A stretch of 64,000 nt of DNA from Paraburkholderia bryophila (GTDB lineage Bacteria; Pseudomonadota; Gammaproteobacteria; Burkholderiales; Burkholderiaceae), in the NCBI RefSeq assembly GCF_013409255.1, contig NZ_JACCAS010000001.1, positions 1,798,001 through 1,862,000 of the forward strand, written 5' to 3'. Below the pieces are notes generated by a model, which was not told the origin of the DNA, made no database searches, and saw nothing but the letters and a program-made list of their open reading frames with translations. Below, piece after piece: positions 10,567-19,161 of this stretch. The position numbers and the translations under genes are program-made. Every line of letters begins with the position of its first letter. The first letter of the stretch is position 1.

Positions 10567-10704
10567 AATGAAAGACTTCCACCGATGCCTCTCAAGAGAG
10601 GCCAGCAGAGTGTAGGCGCGTTTTCGCCACAAACAAATCTGCTCATATTTCAAGCTATTACACCGTGCGGAGTGGCCAGCGCCAGCAAGCCAAATGGCCC
10701 GAAC

Positions 10705-11010
10705 TCAGGCGAAAACCGGACGGAAAAAGCTGCGCTCATAACTCACGATGCAACGCGTTTCCTGCGCATACGCGAATGCGGCCTGGCAGTCGGCATCGTC
10801 CATCGACTGAATACGGTAAGCCTCGTAAGCCGCCAGTGATTCGAATGTAAACATCGCGAGCGCGACGTTGCTCGCGCCTTCGGACGGCAAAAAATAGCCG
10901 TGATGCTGGCCGCCGAATTTCTCGACCAGCGGAATCCACAGCTTGCCGTAATGCTCGAATTCTTTCAGCTTGTACGGGTCGATGATGTAGCGCAGATAGC
11001 AGGTGACCAT
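10705..11010 (-). CDS. NIPSNAP-family protein
   Basis: A 101-residue single-domain protein with the NIPSNAP/dimeric alpha-beta barrel pattern. It has an N-terminal strand MVTCYLRYIIDPYKLKEF, the central WIPLVEKFGGQHHGYFLP and an FTFESLAAYEAYR helix. These proteins form ferredoxin-like dimers, and most have no defined function in bacteria. The start at 11010 was chosen because the conserved fold begins there. The frame upstream of it is open only because an 8-bp tandem repeat lacks stop codons. It is monocistronic, with its own terminator about 140 bases downstream. Confidence 0.82.
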   Translation of the reverse strand: MVTCYLRYIIDPYKLKEFEHYGKLWIPLVEKFGGQHHGYFLPSEGASNVALAMFTFESLAAYEAYRIQSMDDADCQAAFAYAQETRCIVSYERSFFRPVFA

Positions 11011-11030
11011 GATTGCCGGTTTCCGTGTCG

Positions 11031-11068
11031 GAATGGGTGAATGGGTGAATGGGTGAATGGGTGAAGGG
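11031..11068. repeat. 8-bp tandem repeat (GAATGGGT)x4
   Basis: Four perfect head-to-tail copies of GAATGGGT, followed by a partial fifth copy (GAAGGG), lie 21-58 bases upstream of the NIPSNAP-like start codon. This is the expected position of its promoter or 5' leader. Copy number could vary by slipped-strand replication. Confidence 0.9.
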
Positions 11069-11138
11069 CGGCACCCATGATAGGTCAGTTCGCGGCACCG
11101 GCGTTTCGACGGCACGCAGGGACAACGCTCATTGAATC

Positions 11139-11783
11139 ATGGCGGTTTTTGACTACCATCCAACTACACCCTGCCTCATTGCTGCCGCGACTATGCTCAT
11201 CCGCACACGTCACGTTCGCCGCTTCACCGGAAGTTTTATCGGGCGCGTCAGCGGACACTTCAGCGCACGCTTCGTCTCACGCGTCGGCGTCTTGTCGCGA
11301 GTCGCGCGCGGTGTGGCGTCGGCATGGGCCACGGCCCTCGTCACGCTGATGGCGCTCACCATCACCGCCTGCACGTTCACACCGCCAAGCCGCCCGGCCC
11401 TCACGATACCGCCTGCCGCCATCAACAGCGCGACACTCGATCAGTATCGCGACGCCGTCGCGCGACGCATCATCGAACGCAATCCGTCCTATGTGTTGCG
11501 CGGCACGCCGCAAGCCATGCTGCGTTCGCTGGTGGTGGTGTCGTTCACGGTGGATCGCAACGGCCGCGTGCTGCAGTCGTCGGTGTATCGCACCAATGGC
11601 GACGACGAAGCCGAAAGCACCGCGCTCGCCACCTTGCGACGCGCTTCGCCGCTACCGCAACCGCCCGGCAAATTGCTCGACGGACGCGGCCAGCTAGAGA
11701 TGTTCGAAGACTGGCTCTTCAACGACGACGGCAAATTCCAGTTGCGCGAACTGGCCTCGCCGCAAGCGCAAACCATCGACTGA
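11139..11783 (+). CDS. TonB C-terminal-domain envelope protein
   Basis: The second half (residues about 90-205 of the 214-residue frame) resembles the TonB C-terminal fold: MLRSLVVVSFTVDRNGRVL, a STALATLRRASPLPQPP segment and a terminal FQLREL strand. It is preceded by a hydrophobic stretch ending LTITAC, which looks like a lipobox, so the mature protein is probably a periplasm-facing lipoprotein or anchored protein. The true start is uncertain. ATG 11139 and ATG 11193 give an unusually long n-region, while GTG 11313 would give a normal 20-residue signal peptide. No ExbB/ExbD genes are nearby, so a role in energy transduction is not supported. Confidence 0.65.
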   Translation: MAVFDYHPTTPCLIAAATMLIRTRHVRRFTGSFIGRVSGHFSARFVSRVGVLSRVARGVASAWATALVTLMALTITACTFTPPSRPALTIPPAAINSATLDQYRDAVARRIIERNPSYVLRGTPQAMLRSLVVVSFTVDRNGRVLQSSVYRTNGDDEAESTALATLRRASPLPQPPGKLLDGRGQLEMFEDWLFNDDGKFQLRELASPQAQTID

Positions 11784-12048
11784 CTGCGCGTTGCTGCGCA
11801 GAGCGCCAGCGCAAGTCCCTGGTTATTCCCCTGGTATCGCCGCATTCCCGCACGAACACGGCCAGCCGCCGTTGTAAGCTGTTGCTTCGTCGCCCCTGCC
11901 GCACGTGGCCGCCCCCGAGCCCACGGCAGACACCGACGCCGAAGCAAGCCCCAAGCGCACGTACCCAAACAGAGATGCCGCCCACGCACGCGCCGCCGCT
12001 TCGAGACTCACGGCGCCGTTCGGCATCCACGACAAAAGGAGACCTTGC

Positions 12049-13356
12049 ATGTCCACTTCGCCGATTTCCGCGGCCCAGCCCAATGCGGCCGGGCAAAACA
12101 GCAGCACGCGGATCATCTTCGCAAGCTTTATCGGCACCGCGATCGAGTTCTACGATTTCTATGTCTATGCGACCGCCGCCGCGCTCGTAATCGGACCAGT
12201 GTTTTTCCCGCACGGCTCGGCGACCGCTCAGGCGTTGTCGGCCTTCGTCACGTTCGGCATTGCGTTCGTCGCGCGGCCGATCGGCTCGTTCCTGTTCGGC
12301 CATTTCGGCGACCGGATCGGCCGTAAATCGACGCTGGTGGCTTCGTTACTGGTGATGGGTGCGTCGACCACGCTGATCGGCTTCGTGCCCGGCTACGACT
12401 CGATCGGCAGCCTCGCGCCGATCCTGTTGTGCGTGCTGCGCTTCGGCCAGGGCATCGGTCTTGGCGGCGAATGGGGCGGCGCCGCGCTGCTCGCCACCGA
12501 AAACGCGCCGCCCGGCAAACGCGGCTGGTTCGGCATGTTCCCGCAACTCGGGCCGTCGGTCGGTTTTCTGGCGTCCAACGGCCTGTTCTTCGCGCTGGCT
12601 TTGTCGTTGAGCGACGAGCAGTTCCGTAGCTGGGGCTGGCGCGTGCCGTTCCTCGTCAGCGCGGTGCTGGTTGCGCTCGGTTTGTACGTGCGTTTGAAAA
12701 TCGCCGAAACGCCGGCCTTCAAGGCCGCGATCGAACGCAAGGAACGCGTCAAGGTGCCGATCGCGACGCTGCTGTCGCAACACGGGCTGCCGACGCTGCT
12801 CGGCGCGCTCGCCATGGTGGTCTGCTACACGCTGTTCTACAACGCGACGACGTTTTCGCTGTCGTACGGCGTCTCGGTGCTGCATATTCCGCGGCCCACG
12901 TTCCTCGGCATGCTGTGCATCGCCGTCGTCTTCATGGCGCTCGCTACGCCGCTGTCGGCCTGGGCCGCGGACCGCTATGGCCGCAAGCCGGTGCTGATCG
13001 TCGGCATCGTCGCGGCGATCCTGTCGGGCTTCACGATGGCGCCGCTGCTCGGCAGCGGACAGACGCCGCTGGTGCTGCTGTTCCTCGTGATCGAGCTGTT
13101 CCTGATGGGCGTGACCTTCGCGCCGATGGGCGCGCTGCTGCCCGAGCTGTTTCCGACCAACGTGCGCTATACCGGTGCAGGCGTGTCGTATAACCTCGGC
13201 GGGATTCTCGGCGCGTCGGTGGCGCCTTACATCGCCTCGGTGCTGGCGGCGCACGGCGGCCTGCCGTGGGTCGGCGCGTATGTGTCGATCGCCGCGGCGG
13301 TCAGCCTGATCGGCGTGCTGTGCATGCGCGAAACGCGCGACACCCAACTGATGTGA
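12049..13356 (+). CDS. MFS transporter, metabolite:H+ symporter (MHS) type
   Basis: A 435-residue, 12-helix inner-membrane transporter. Near the N terminus is the MHS-type helix-1 motif FIGTAIEFYDFYVYATAA. The loop 2-3 signature FGDRIGRKSTL is at residues 86-96, and the repeat in the second half reads ADRYGRKPV. The RGWFGMFPQLG segment resembles shikimate, dicarboxylate and citrate carriers of this family, but the substrate cannot be read from the sequence. The start at 12049 follows AAAAGGAGA with good spacing; the longer upstream frame is not needed. It stands alone. Confidence 0.88.
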   Translation: MSTSPISAAQPNAAGQNSSTRIIFASFIGTAIEFYDFYVYATAAALVIGPVFFPHGSATAQALSAFVTFGIAFVARPIGSFLFGHFGDRIGRKSTLVASLLVMGASTTLIGFVPGYDSIGSLAPILLCVLRFGQGIGLGGEWGGAALLATENAPPGKRGWFGMFPQLGPSVGFLASNGLFFALALSLSDEQFRSWGWRVPFLVSAVLVALGLYVRLKIAETPAFKAAIERKERVKVPIATLLSQHGLPTLLGALAMVVCYTLFYNATTFSLSYGVSVLHIPRPTFLGMLCIAVVFMALATPLSAWAADRYGRKPVLIVGIVAAILSGFTMAPLLGSGQTPLVLLFLVIELFLMGVTFAPMGALLPELFPTNVRYTGAGVSYNLGGILGASVAPYIASVLAAHGGLPWVGAYVSIAAAVSLIGVLCMRETRDTQLM

Positions 13357-13466
13357 CGCGAAGCGGCGCAAGGCGGGGGACTTCTGAGTAAATTCCCTGC
13401 CTTGCGCGTCTTTTTGACTTGCCTATACTCGACTTCAATAACCCTAGGGCAAGCAGGGAGGCTCGG

Positions 13467-13646
13467 ATGAACATTCATCTCCACAACGCAGATGTCGTGA
13501 TGATCATTGCGCTGGCGCTACTGTGCTCGCTACTGCTGGCGTTGCGCTTCCGCCCCGCCACCTGGAAAGGCATCGTGATCGAAGCGCTGGCCGCGAACGC
13601 GGCCGCCATCACGGCGGTCATCGCGTTCGAAATGCTGCTGGCATGA
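13467..13646 (+). CDS. Small two-helix membrane protein
   Basis: A 59-residue protein preceded by a GGGAGG ribosome-binding site. It has two hydrophobic segments (about residues 9-25 and 34-57) joined by a basic turn (RFRPATWKG). This is the layout of a small inner-membrane hairpin protein with a positive cytoplasmic loop. No family was recognised. It lies between an MHS transporter and a minus-strand lipoprotein, facing the latter. Codon use is GC-rich like its neighbours, which supports real coding. Confidence 0.6.
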   Translation: MNIHLHNADVVMIIALALLCSLLLALRFRPATWKGIVIEALAANAAAITAVIAFEMLLA

Positions 13647-13650
13647 CCGC

Positions 13651-13788
13651 TTAGCGATAGTAGCCGCCGTGGTGGTAGTAGCCGTAACCGCCGCCGTAGT
13701 AGTAGCCGGGGGCCGGCGCGACGATGCAGCCGCCGAGGGCCGTTGCGAGCAGCGTGCCTGCGATCAGGGTCAGGATTAAGCGTTTCAT
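13651..13788 (-). CDS. Tyr/Gly-rich small lipoprotein
   Basis: A 45-residue predicted lipoprotein. The signal peptide MKRLILTLIAGTLLATALGG ends at a lipobox cysteine (residue 21). The mature part is short and dominated by Tyr, Gly and His (a YYYGGGYGYYHHGGYYR-like tail). A GGAGAACA ribosome-binding site precedes ATG 13788, which decides this start over a longer frame. Proteins of this make-up are common and uncharacterised in Burkholderiaceae. The gene ends 4 bases from the convergent 59-residue membrane-protein gene. Confidence 0.7.
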   Translation of the reverse strand: MKRLILTLIAGTLLATALGGCIVAPAPGYYYGGGYGYYHHGGYYR

Positions 13789-14367
13789 ATTGTTCTCCAT
13801 CGAGTCAGATTCATTCGAGCCGAAACCCCGAATGACTTGATTGGACACGATGGCGCCTCGCGCGGGCGTTGCCATTTGTAAAGGAAGATCACGCGGGTGT
13901 TACAGGTTTGGGTCGGGCGATTCGCGTTATCCGACGCGGCGCCGCGTGACATTCACATCAGAGGAAAACACCGCCTATACTGGGTTGACCATCGATGTCC
14001 GGCGCATGCCTTGCTGGCTGCGGTTACGCGGCACGGCACCCGGAGCGTGGACATTGCACCGACCCATTTACGCACCGTCGCACACGGTCAGGCAGGCGAA
14101 TCGAAGCGTCACGACTCAAGCCGTAGACGATTAGGTGCTCAACGAATAGCGACAGTTTTAACAGACGTGTAATGCGCGCGCACAGCCGCAAACCGACTTC
14201 AACGCGCTTTACGTGTTCTTCGCGATGATTCCTCTCCGCCCGTTGTTCCCCGACGCGGGCGTTTTTTGGAGGCGTTACGTGGCAGCGTCCGTTTGCTCGG
14301 GCGGACTGTGCGTCGCGCCTCTTTTCTTTTTCAGCAAACGATTGCGCTGCGACGCAAGAAAAAACGC
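13789..14367. other. 579-base gene-poor region
   Basis: No convincing protein-coding gene was found here. The left part should hold the promoter of the small lipoprotein (minus strand). The middle has mixed composition with short, unconvincing open frames on the plus strand (for example 13897-14172, which is Arg/His-rich with no recognisable fold). A clear plus-strand terminator at 14237-14267 has no annotated gene upstream, so an unannotated plus-strand transcript is possible. Confidence 0.5.
14237..14267 (+). terminator. Orphan Rho-independent terminator
   Basis: The stem CGCCCG/CGGGCG (14237-14242 with 14256-14261) has a 13-base loop and is followed immediately by six T. No plus-strand gene ends nearby; the last one stops at 13646. 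It may therefore close a small RNA. Confidence 0.6.
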
Positions 14368-15378
14368 TCAGGCGGCCGAGTCGTGATGATGCAGGGCCAC
14401 GTCGTGCGACTCGGTGTGGACGTAGTCGATCGCTTCAAGCGCGTCGCCGATGGACGGCATGGCGCCGCCGTCGCCGATCGAGATCGAGCGGAACGGCGCA
14501 TGGATACCGCAATGCGATGGCGAAGTCGCCACGAAGATCATCACGGTGCGCTTGAGCAACGCGTGCGCCAGATGGACGAAGCCGGTATCGGTGCCCACCA
14601 CCAGCGCGCAGGCGTCGATCATTTGCGCGATTTCAGTCACGCTCATTTTCGGCAGCACGGTCGAACCCGGCACCTGCGCGGCGATCTGCTCCGCCTCGGC
14701 GCGCTCGCCTTCCGAACCCCACGGCAACACCACCTTGAAACCACGCTGCGCCAATTCGCGGCCCACCGCGGCCCAATGGCTGAGCGGCCATTTTTTGTCG
14801 TCTTTCGAGGTGGCGTGAAAGAACGCCGCGACCGGCGCGGTCTCGCCGCCGAACGGATGTTTGGCCGGCTCGGGCAAACGCAGGTTGTAGATGGGCGGGC
14901 CTTCCACGACATAACCCAGCGCCTCGCTCGTGCTCACGCGCATGCCGTGCCACGCATCGCACTGCGGACGCGGGCCGAAGCGCCCGGTGTACGCGAACGC
15001 GGCGCCGCGCTCGCCCAGATCCTGGTTCTGATAGCCGATACGCCGTGCCGAACGCGCCAGAAAGGCGATGATCGCGCTCTTGTAAACACCGTGAATGTCG
15101 ACGACATAGTCGTAGCGGTACGCCCGCAACTCGGCGATCGACGTGGCGATCGCCTTGAAATCGGCCCAGCGGCGGGCTTTCTTGAAGCGTCGCAACGGCG
15201 CGGACAGCACGCGGTCCACGCTCTCGCTCCAGTGCACCACCTCGGAGAAGGATTCGTCCGATGCCCAGTCCACCTGAACGCCGGGGAACGCGCGCTTGAT
15301 ATCGGCGACCACGGGCAACGCCTGTACGATATCGCCGAGTGAAGTGACCTTAACGATAAGGACTCGCTTCAGCATCAT
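14368..15378 (-). CDS. waaC: LPS heptosyltransferase I
   Basis: Adds the first L-glycero-D-manno-heptose to Kdo in the lipopolysaccharide inner core, at the cytoplasmic face of the inner membrane. The 336-residue GT-9 protein begins VLIVKVTSLGDIVQALPV, the typical WaaC/WaaF N terminus. It also has VDIHGVYKSAIIAFLARS, FHATSKDDKKWP and the donor-binding VVGTDTGFVHLAHAL near the C terminus. It resembles WaaC more than WaaF because of the RIGYQNQDL region and the length. Two consecutive ATG codons mark the start. No other LPS gene is adjacent. Confidence 0.9.
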   Translation of the reverse strand: MMLKRVLIVKVTSLGDIVQALPVVADIKRAFPGVQVDWASDESFSEVVHWSESVDRVLSAPLRRFKKARRWADFKAIATSIAELRAYRYDYVVDIHGVYKSAIIAFLARSARRIGYQNQDLGERGAAFAYTGRFGPRPQCDAWHGMRVSTSEALGYVVEGPPIYNLRLPEPAKHPFGGETAPVAAFFHATSKDDKKWPLSHWAAVGRELAQRGFKVVLPWGSEGERAEAEQIAAQVPGSTVLPKMSVTEIAQMIDACALVVGTDTGFVHLAHALLKRTVMIFVATSPSHCGIHAPFRSISIGDGGAMPSIGDALEAIDYVHTESHDVALHHHDSAA

Positions 15379-15598
15379 TGAGGACCTATTAGTTGTTCGA
15401 ACGTCAAACTATTTTAGCCGACGAATGGATTAATCTTGAACGAAGCCGACAGCACGCGAACATGTCATCAATACAATGCATTACATCGTCAACCTTACGA
15501 TAGACCGTTTGCGTACTTTTCAAAATACTTTCGCGCAGTTTTGATGCGGCAACGACCCTTATAATTCACCTTTTGCGCCAGCACACGGCTCACACCTC

Positions 15599-17062
15599 AT
15601 GTCTCGGGCTTACCCTCTTCTTTCTTCCGGAATCGTGCGTCGCGCGAGACGCCTGTGGCGGCAATACGGCATTTTTTGGCTCGGCGCGATCGCCGTCGGC
15701 CTGGTCGCCGTGCTCTATGCCCGCCTGATCGATTGGGGCTACGGCGAATTTCGGACGATGCAGCAACAGCACGTGTGGGCGCCGCTGATCGTGACGCCCG
15801 CGGTCGCCGCCCTGGCGGTCTGGCTCACGCGCAAATTCTTCCGCGGCGCCGAAGGCAGCGGGATTCCGCAAGTCATCGCCACGCTGCATTCGAAACCCGG
15901 TGAGTACGGCGCGCGCCTGCTGTCGTTCCGGATTCTGTTCGGCAAGATTGCCGTGTCGTTTCTGGCGATTCTCGGCGGCTTCACGATTGGCCGCGAAGGG
16001 CCTACCGTGCAGGTGGGCGCCGCGCTGATGTTCAATCTGCGGCGGCTCTATCCCCGTTCGAACGCGCTGATCGAGCGGCAACTGGTGCTGGCCGGCGCGG
16101 CCGCGGGTCTGTCGGCGGCGTTCAACACGCCGCTCGCCGGGATCGTCTTCGCGATCGAAGAACTCACGCGCAGCTTCGAAGCCCGCGCGAGCGGCGTGCT
16201 GATTACCGCGATCATCATCGCCGGTGTGATCGCGCTCGGCTTGAACGGCAACTACACCTATTTCGGCACCATCCAGATCGGCGCGCATTTCCCCGATCTG
16301 CTGGCGCTCGCGGTGCTGCTGACCGCGATCGTCACCGGCATCGCGGGCGGCGTGTTCGGCTGGCTGCTGCTGAACACCGCGCGCTGGATTCCGGCGCCGC
16401 TGCGTCAATTGCACGGCGAGCGGCCGGTCGCCTTCGCCGCGCTGTGCGGTTTCGCGATCGCGGTGGTCGGCCTGATCTCGGGCGGCACGACCTTCGGCAG
16501 CGGCTATGCGGAAGCGCGTGGACTGCTGGACGGACATGAGCATCTGTCGGTGTTCTATCCGTTTCTGAAAATGATCTCGATGGTCGGCTCGTATTTGCCG
16601 GGCATACCGGGCGGCATCTTCGCGCCTTCGCTGTCGATCGGTGCAGGCTTCGGCAATCTGCTGCACATGGTGTTCGGCTCGATGCAATTGCCCATGCTGA
16701 TCGCGCTGGCGATGGTCGGCTATCTGGCCGCCGTCACGCAGTCGCCGATCACGTCGTTCGTGATCGTCATGGAAATGATCGACGGTCACGCGCTGGTGAT
16801 CTCGCTGATGGCGACCGCGCTGATCGCGAGCCGCGTCGCGCGTCTGTTCGCGCCGCCGTTGTATGAGTCGCTGGCGGAGCGCTATATGAAGCCGCTGCCG
16901 CAACCGGCGCCCGCGCCCGTGCCGGAAGTCCCCGAGGTCGAGGTGCCGGAGCCGGTGGTCGTCGACGAAGCCGACCGCGCGGCTGAACATCACGCTCAGG
17001 ACAGCGCCCAGGACGACACTAAAGACAACACCGGAAACAGCACCGACACGCCGCGTCAGTAA
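15599..17062 (+). CDS. ClC-family chloride channel/transporter
   Basis: A 487-residue inner-membrane ClC protein. The three selectivity-filter motifs are present: GSGIPQV at residues 86-92, GREGPTVQ at 131-138 (Glu133 is the gating glutamate of Cl-/H+ exchangers) and GGIFAPSL near 337-344. A PLYESL segment near 420 places the pore tyrosine. The C terminus after the last helix is an unusual acidic Pro/Glu/Asp-rich tail of about 55 residues in place of CBS domains. It could be a Cl-/H+ antiporter for acid resistance or a simple channel; the proton-glutamate position was not established. It is the only plus-strand gene in its neighbourhood. Confidence 0.92.
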   Translation: MSRAYPLLSSGIVRRARRLWRQYGIFWLGAIAVGLVAVLYARLIDWGYGEFRTMQQQHVWAPLIVTPAVAALAVWLTRKFFRGAEGSGIPQVIATLHSKPGEYGARLLSFRILFGKIAVSFLAILGGFTIGREGPTVQVGAALMFNLRRLYPRSNALIERQLVLAGAAAGLSAAFNTPLAGIVFAIEELTRSFEARASGVLITAIIIAGVIALGLNGNYTYFGTIQIGAHFPDLLALAVLLTAIVTGIAGGVFGWLLLNTARWIPAPLRQLHGERPVAFAALCGFAIAVVGLISGGTTFGSGYAEARGLLDGHEHLSVFYPFLKMISMVGSYLPGIPGGIFAPSLSIGAGFGNLLHMVFGSMQLPMLIALAMVGYLAAVTQSPITSFVIVMEMIDGHALVISLMATALIASRVARLFAPPLYESLAERYMKPLPQPAPAPVPEVPEVEVPEPVVVDEADRAAEHHAQDSAQDDTKDNTGNSTDTPRQ

Positions 17063-17166
17063 ACCACGACGCCCGGCGCGTGCACCACCAAAGGCCGCGC
17101 CGGTACGACGACACAACCCGCCAGCACCACCGCCAGCATGGCGATCAGAAGCAGATTCTTTTTCAT
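17056..17166 (-). CDS. 36-residue lipoprotein
   Basis: A very small gene reading MKKNLLLIAMLAVVLAGC at the N terminus, a textbook lipoprotein signal peptide with lipobox LAGC (Cys18). It is followed by an 18-residue Val/Pro-rich mature peptide ending in Tyr. Its stop codon partly overlaps the region of the ClC stop codon on the opposite strand. An AGGACT-like ribosome-binding site precedes the ATG. The make-up resembles the small lipoprotein at 13651-13788 and entericidin-like peptides, but no family is assigned. Its shortness makes it easy for gene finders to miss. Confidence 0.6.
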   Translation of the reverse strand: MKKNLLLIAMLAVVLAGCVVVPARPLVVHAPGVVVY

Positions 17167-17338
17167 CACTCGAGTCCTGAAAGTCTAGGGAAGCGAAACG
17201 CAGGCGCGCGCATCCGCGCGACGCGCATGTGCGGCGCCTGCGTGCTCTTTGTGTTCAATCGGGGAGAGGCGGCGCGAGCGGCTCGATGAACTCAATGGGC
17301 TTGAGCCGCGCCGCGCCAGTCATGCTGAAGGGGAGTGA

Positions 17339-17650
17339 TTAAGCCCAGTGGCCCGCTACCCAGTGATAATGCGGACCGAATGCATCCCAGTGGCCCGGCA
17401 CCCAATGAAAGCCGACGCGCTCGGCTTGCCAGTGACCTGCGGCCCACACATAGCGGCCATGGTCCCAACGCCAGTGACCGTGATCCCACACATAGCCGAC
17501 GCGCGCATTCGGCACGACTTCGTAACGCACGGGCGGCGGTGCGTTCGGCGCGATCACCACGACTTCTTCGGCCGAGGCCGATCCCAGAGCGGCAACGCCG
17601 GCGGCGATCAGAACGGTGTTGGCGAGCAGCACACGAAAGGTCTTGTTCAT
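17339..17650 (-). CDS. YXWGXW-repeat exported protein
   Basis: A 103-residue protein with a signal peptide (residues 1-27, cleavage after ASA). The mature part carries four Tyr/Trp/His-rich repeats with a 14-residue period. Each ends in GHW, at residues 58-60, 72-74, 86-88 and 100-102, with patterns such as YVWDHGHW. This is the YXWGXW repeat family, a group of periplasmic proteins of unknown function widespread in Burkholderiales. Spacing and aromatic content suggest a small beta-rich domain. It is monocistronic, and the downstream gap holds imperfect GC-rich hairpins that may terminate it. Confidence 0.85.
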   Translation of the reverse strand: MNKTFRVLLANTVLIAAGVAALGSASAEEVVVIAPNAPPPVRYEVVPNARVGYVWDHGHWRWDHGRYVWAAGHWQAERVGFHWVPGHWDAFGPHYHWVAGHWA

Positions 17651-17945
17651 TTTTTCCCTCTGTAGTTGGACACCGAATACGGCGTTATCCGTTTAATGCG
17701 CGAGGGGTCGAACTGGCTGACGGCGGCCGTGTAACGGTGCACACGGAAGTGCTACGGATTATTTCGCGGAGTGGAAAAGCAGCGAGGCAAGCGCGGGGTG
17801 AACGGCGAGGAATGAGAAGAAGCGAGGAATGAAAAGCGTGAAGTAAAACCGCGCGCGGCAAAGCCGGCGTTCGCGCGCCGCGTCACATGATGCTTATGCA
17901 ACACGGACGCGGCGCGTCAACTAAAGCGAAGAACCACCCGACCGG

Positions 17946-18215
17946 TTACGCCGCGGGCGCTCCGGCTTGCGGTATCTCGATCTTGACCTCGAGCACTTCG
18001 AGGTCGTCCTGGCGCTCGAGGCTCACGCGAATATCGTCATCGGAGATTTTCACGTACTTCGAAATCACGGCCACCAGTTCGCGTTGCAACGCAGGCAGGT
18101 AATCGGCGGGCGCGTGGCCGCCGGCGCGCTCGTGCGCGATGATCAACTGCAGGCGTTCCTTCGCTACCGACGCGGACTTCTTCTTCTCGCCCAGCAAAAA
18201 CGAAAGAATCGACAT
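17946..18215 (-). CDS. minE: Cell division topological specificity factor MinE
   Basis: An 89-residue MinE. Residues 1-30 ([20 protein letters not shown]...) are the anti-MinCD and membrane-targeting part. Residues 32-86 form the dimerisation domain with [15 protein letters not shown] and [19 protein letters not shown]. MinE stimulates the MinD ATPase and drives the pole-to-pole oscillation that keeps the Z ring at midcell. It is the last gene of the minC-minD-minE operon, 14 bases after minD. Length and sequence are ordinary for the family. Confidence 0.96.
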   Translation of the reverse strand: MSILSFLLGEKKKSASVAKERLQLIIAHERAGGHAPADYLPALQRELVAVISKYVKISDDDIRVSLERQDDLEVLEVKIEIPQAGAPAA

Positions 18216-18229
18216 GACGTGCGCTCCCC

Positions 18230-19045
18230 TTACTTGGTGCCGAAGAGGCGCTGCAGCAGCCCGGGCTTCTGGTAATCGGTAAAGCGAAGCGACTTCTGCT
18301 CGCCGAGGAAACGCGACACGACGTCTTTATAGGCTTCGGCCACATCGGTACCGTCGAGATGCACGGCCGGCAGACCCTGGTTCGATGCGTGCAGCACCGC
18401 TTCCGACTCGGGGATCACGCCGATCAGATCGATACGCAGAATTTCCTGGATATCGGTCAGCGACAGCATTTCGCCTTCGCTGACGCGCTTCGGGTTGTAG
18501 CGGGTGATCAGCAGGTGTTCCTTGATCGGATCCTTGCCTTCGATCGCGCGCTTGGTCTTCGACGACAGAATGCCGAGAATGCGGTCCGAGTCGCGTACCG
18601 ACGACACTTCCGGGTTCGTCACGATCAGCGCTTCGTCGGCGAAGTGCATGGCGAGGAGCGCACCCGATTCGATACCGGCCGGCGAATCGCAGACGATGTA
18701 TTCGAAGTCCATCGCGATCAGGTCGTTGATGATCTTCTCGACGCCTTCCAGCGTCAGCGCGTCTTTGTCACGCGTTTGCGAGGCCGGCAGGATGAACAGG
18801 TTCTCGCACTTCTTGTCTTTGATCAGCGCCTGATTCAGATTGGCTTCGCCCTGGATCACGTTGATCAGGTCGTACACCACACGGCGCTCACAGCCCATGA
18901 TGAGGTCGAGGTTGCGCAGGCCGACGTCGAAGTCGATCACGGCGGTTTTGCTGCCCCGCAATGCGAGGGCCGATGCAAAACTCGCGCTCGTGGTCGTCTT
19001 GCCCACGCCGCCCTTGCCCGAAGTCACCACAATGATTTTTGCCAT
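18230..19045 (-). CDS. minD: Septum site-determining ATPase MinD
   Basis: A 271-residue deviant Walker-A ATPase. The P loop [10 protein letters not shown] at residues 9-18 carries the signature lysine, with switch regions [13 protein letters not shown] and [10 protein letters not shown]. The C-terminal amphipathic helix ([12 protein letters not shown]) inserts into the membrane in the ATP-bound state. MinD recruits MinC to block FtsZ assembly at the poles. It sits between minC and minE in one operon. Confidence 0.97.
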   Translation of the reverse strand: MAKIIVVTSGKGGVGKTTTSASFASALALRGSKTAVIDFDVGLRNLDLIMGCERRVVYDLINVIQGEANLNQALIKDKKCENLFILPASQTRDKDALTLEGVEKIINDLIAMDFEYIVCDSPAGIESGALLAMHFADEALIVTNPEVSSVRDSDRILGILSSKTKRAIEGKDPIKEHLLITRYNPKRVSEGEMLSLTDIQEILRIDLIGVIPESEAVLHASNQGLPAVHLDGTDVAEAYKDVVSRFLGEQKSLRFTDYQKPGLLQRLFGTK

Positions 19046-19161
19046 TACCCTTACCTTGTGTTCGTCAAATTCGTCAATTATGTGCGGCCCTATTTGCCCT
19101 ACCGTGCCGTGCTGCGCCGCGTGCCGTTGATTCGCTCAGGGCAACGCGCGCGTCGCGCCGG

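Noticed and set aside
10587..10602. 7-bp palindrome GCCTCTC-AA-GAGAGGC
   Set aside because: Short and placed between a stop codon and its terminator; not distinct enough to call a regulatory site.
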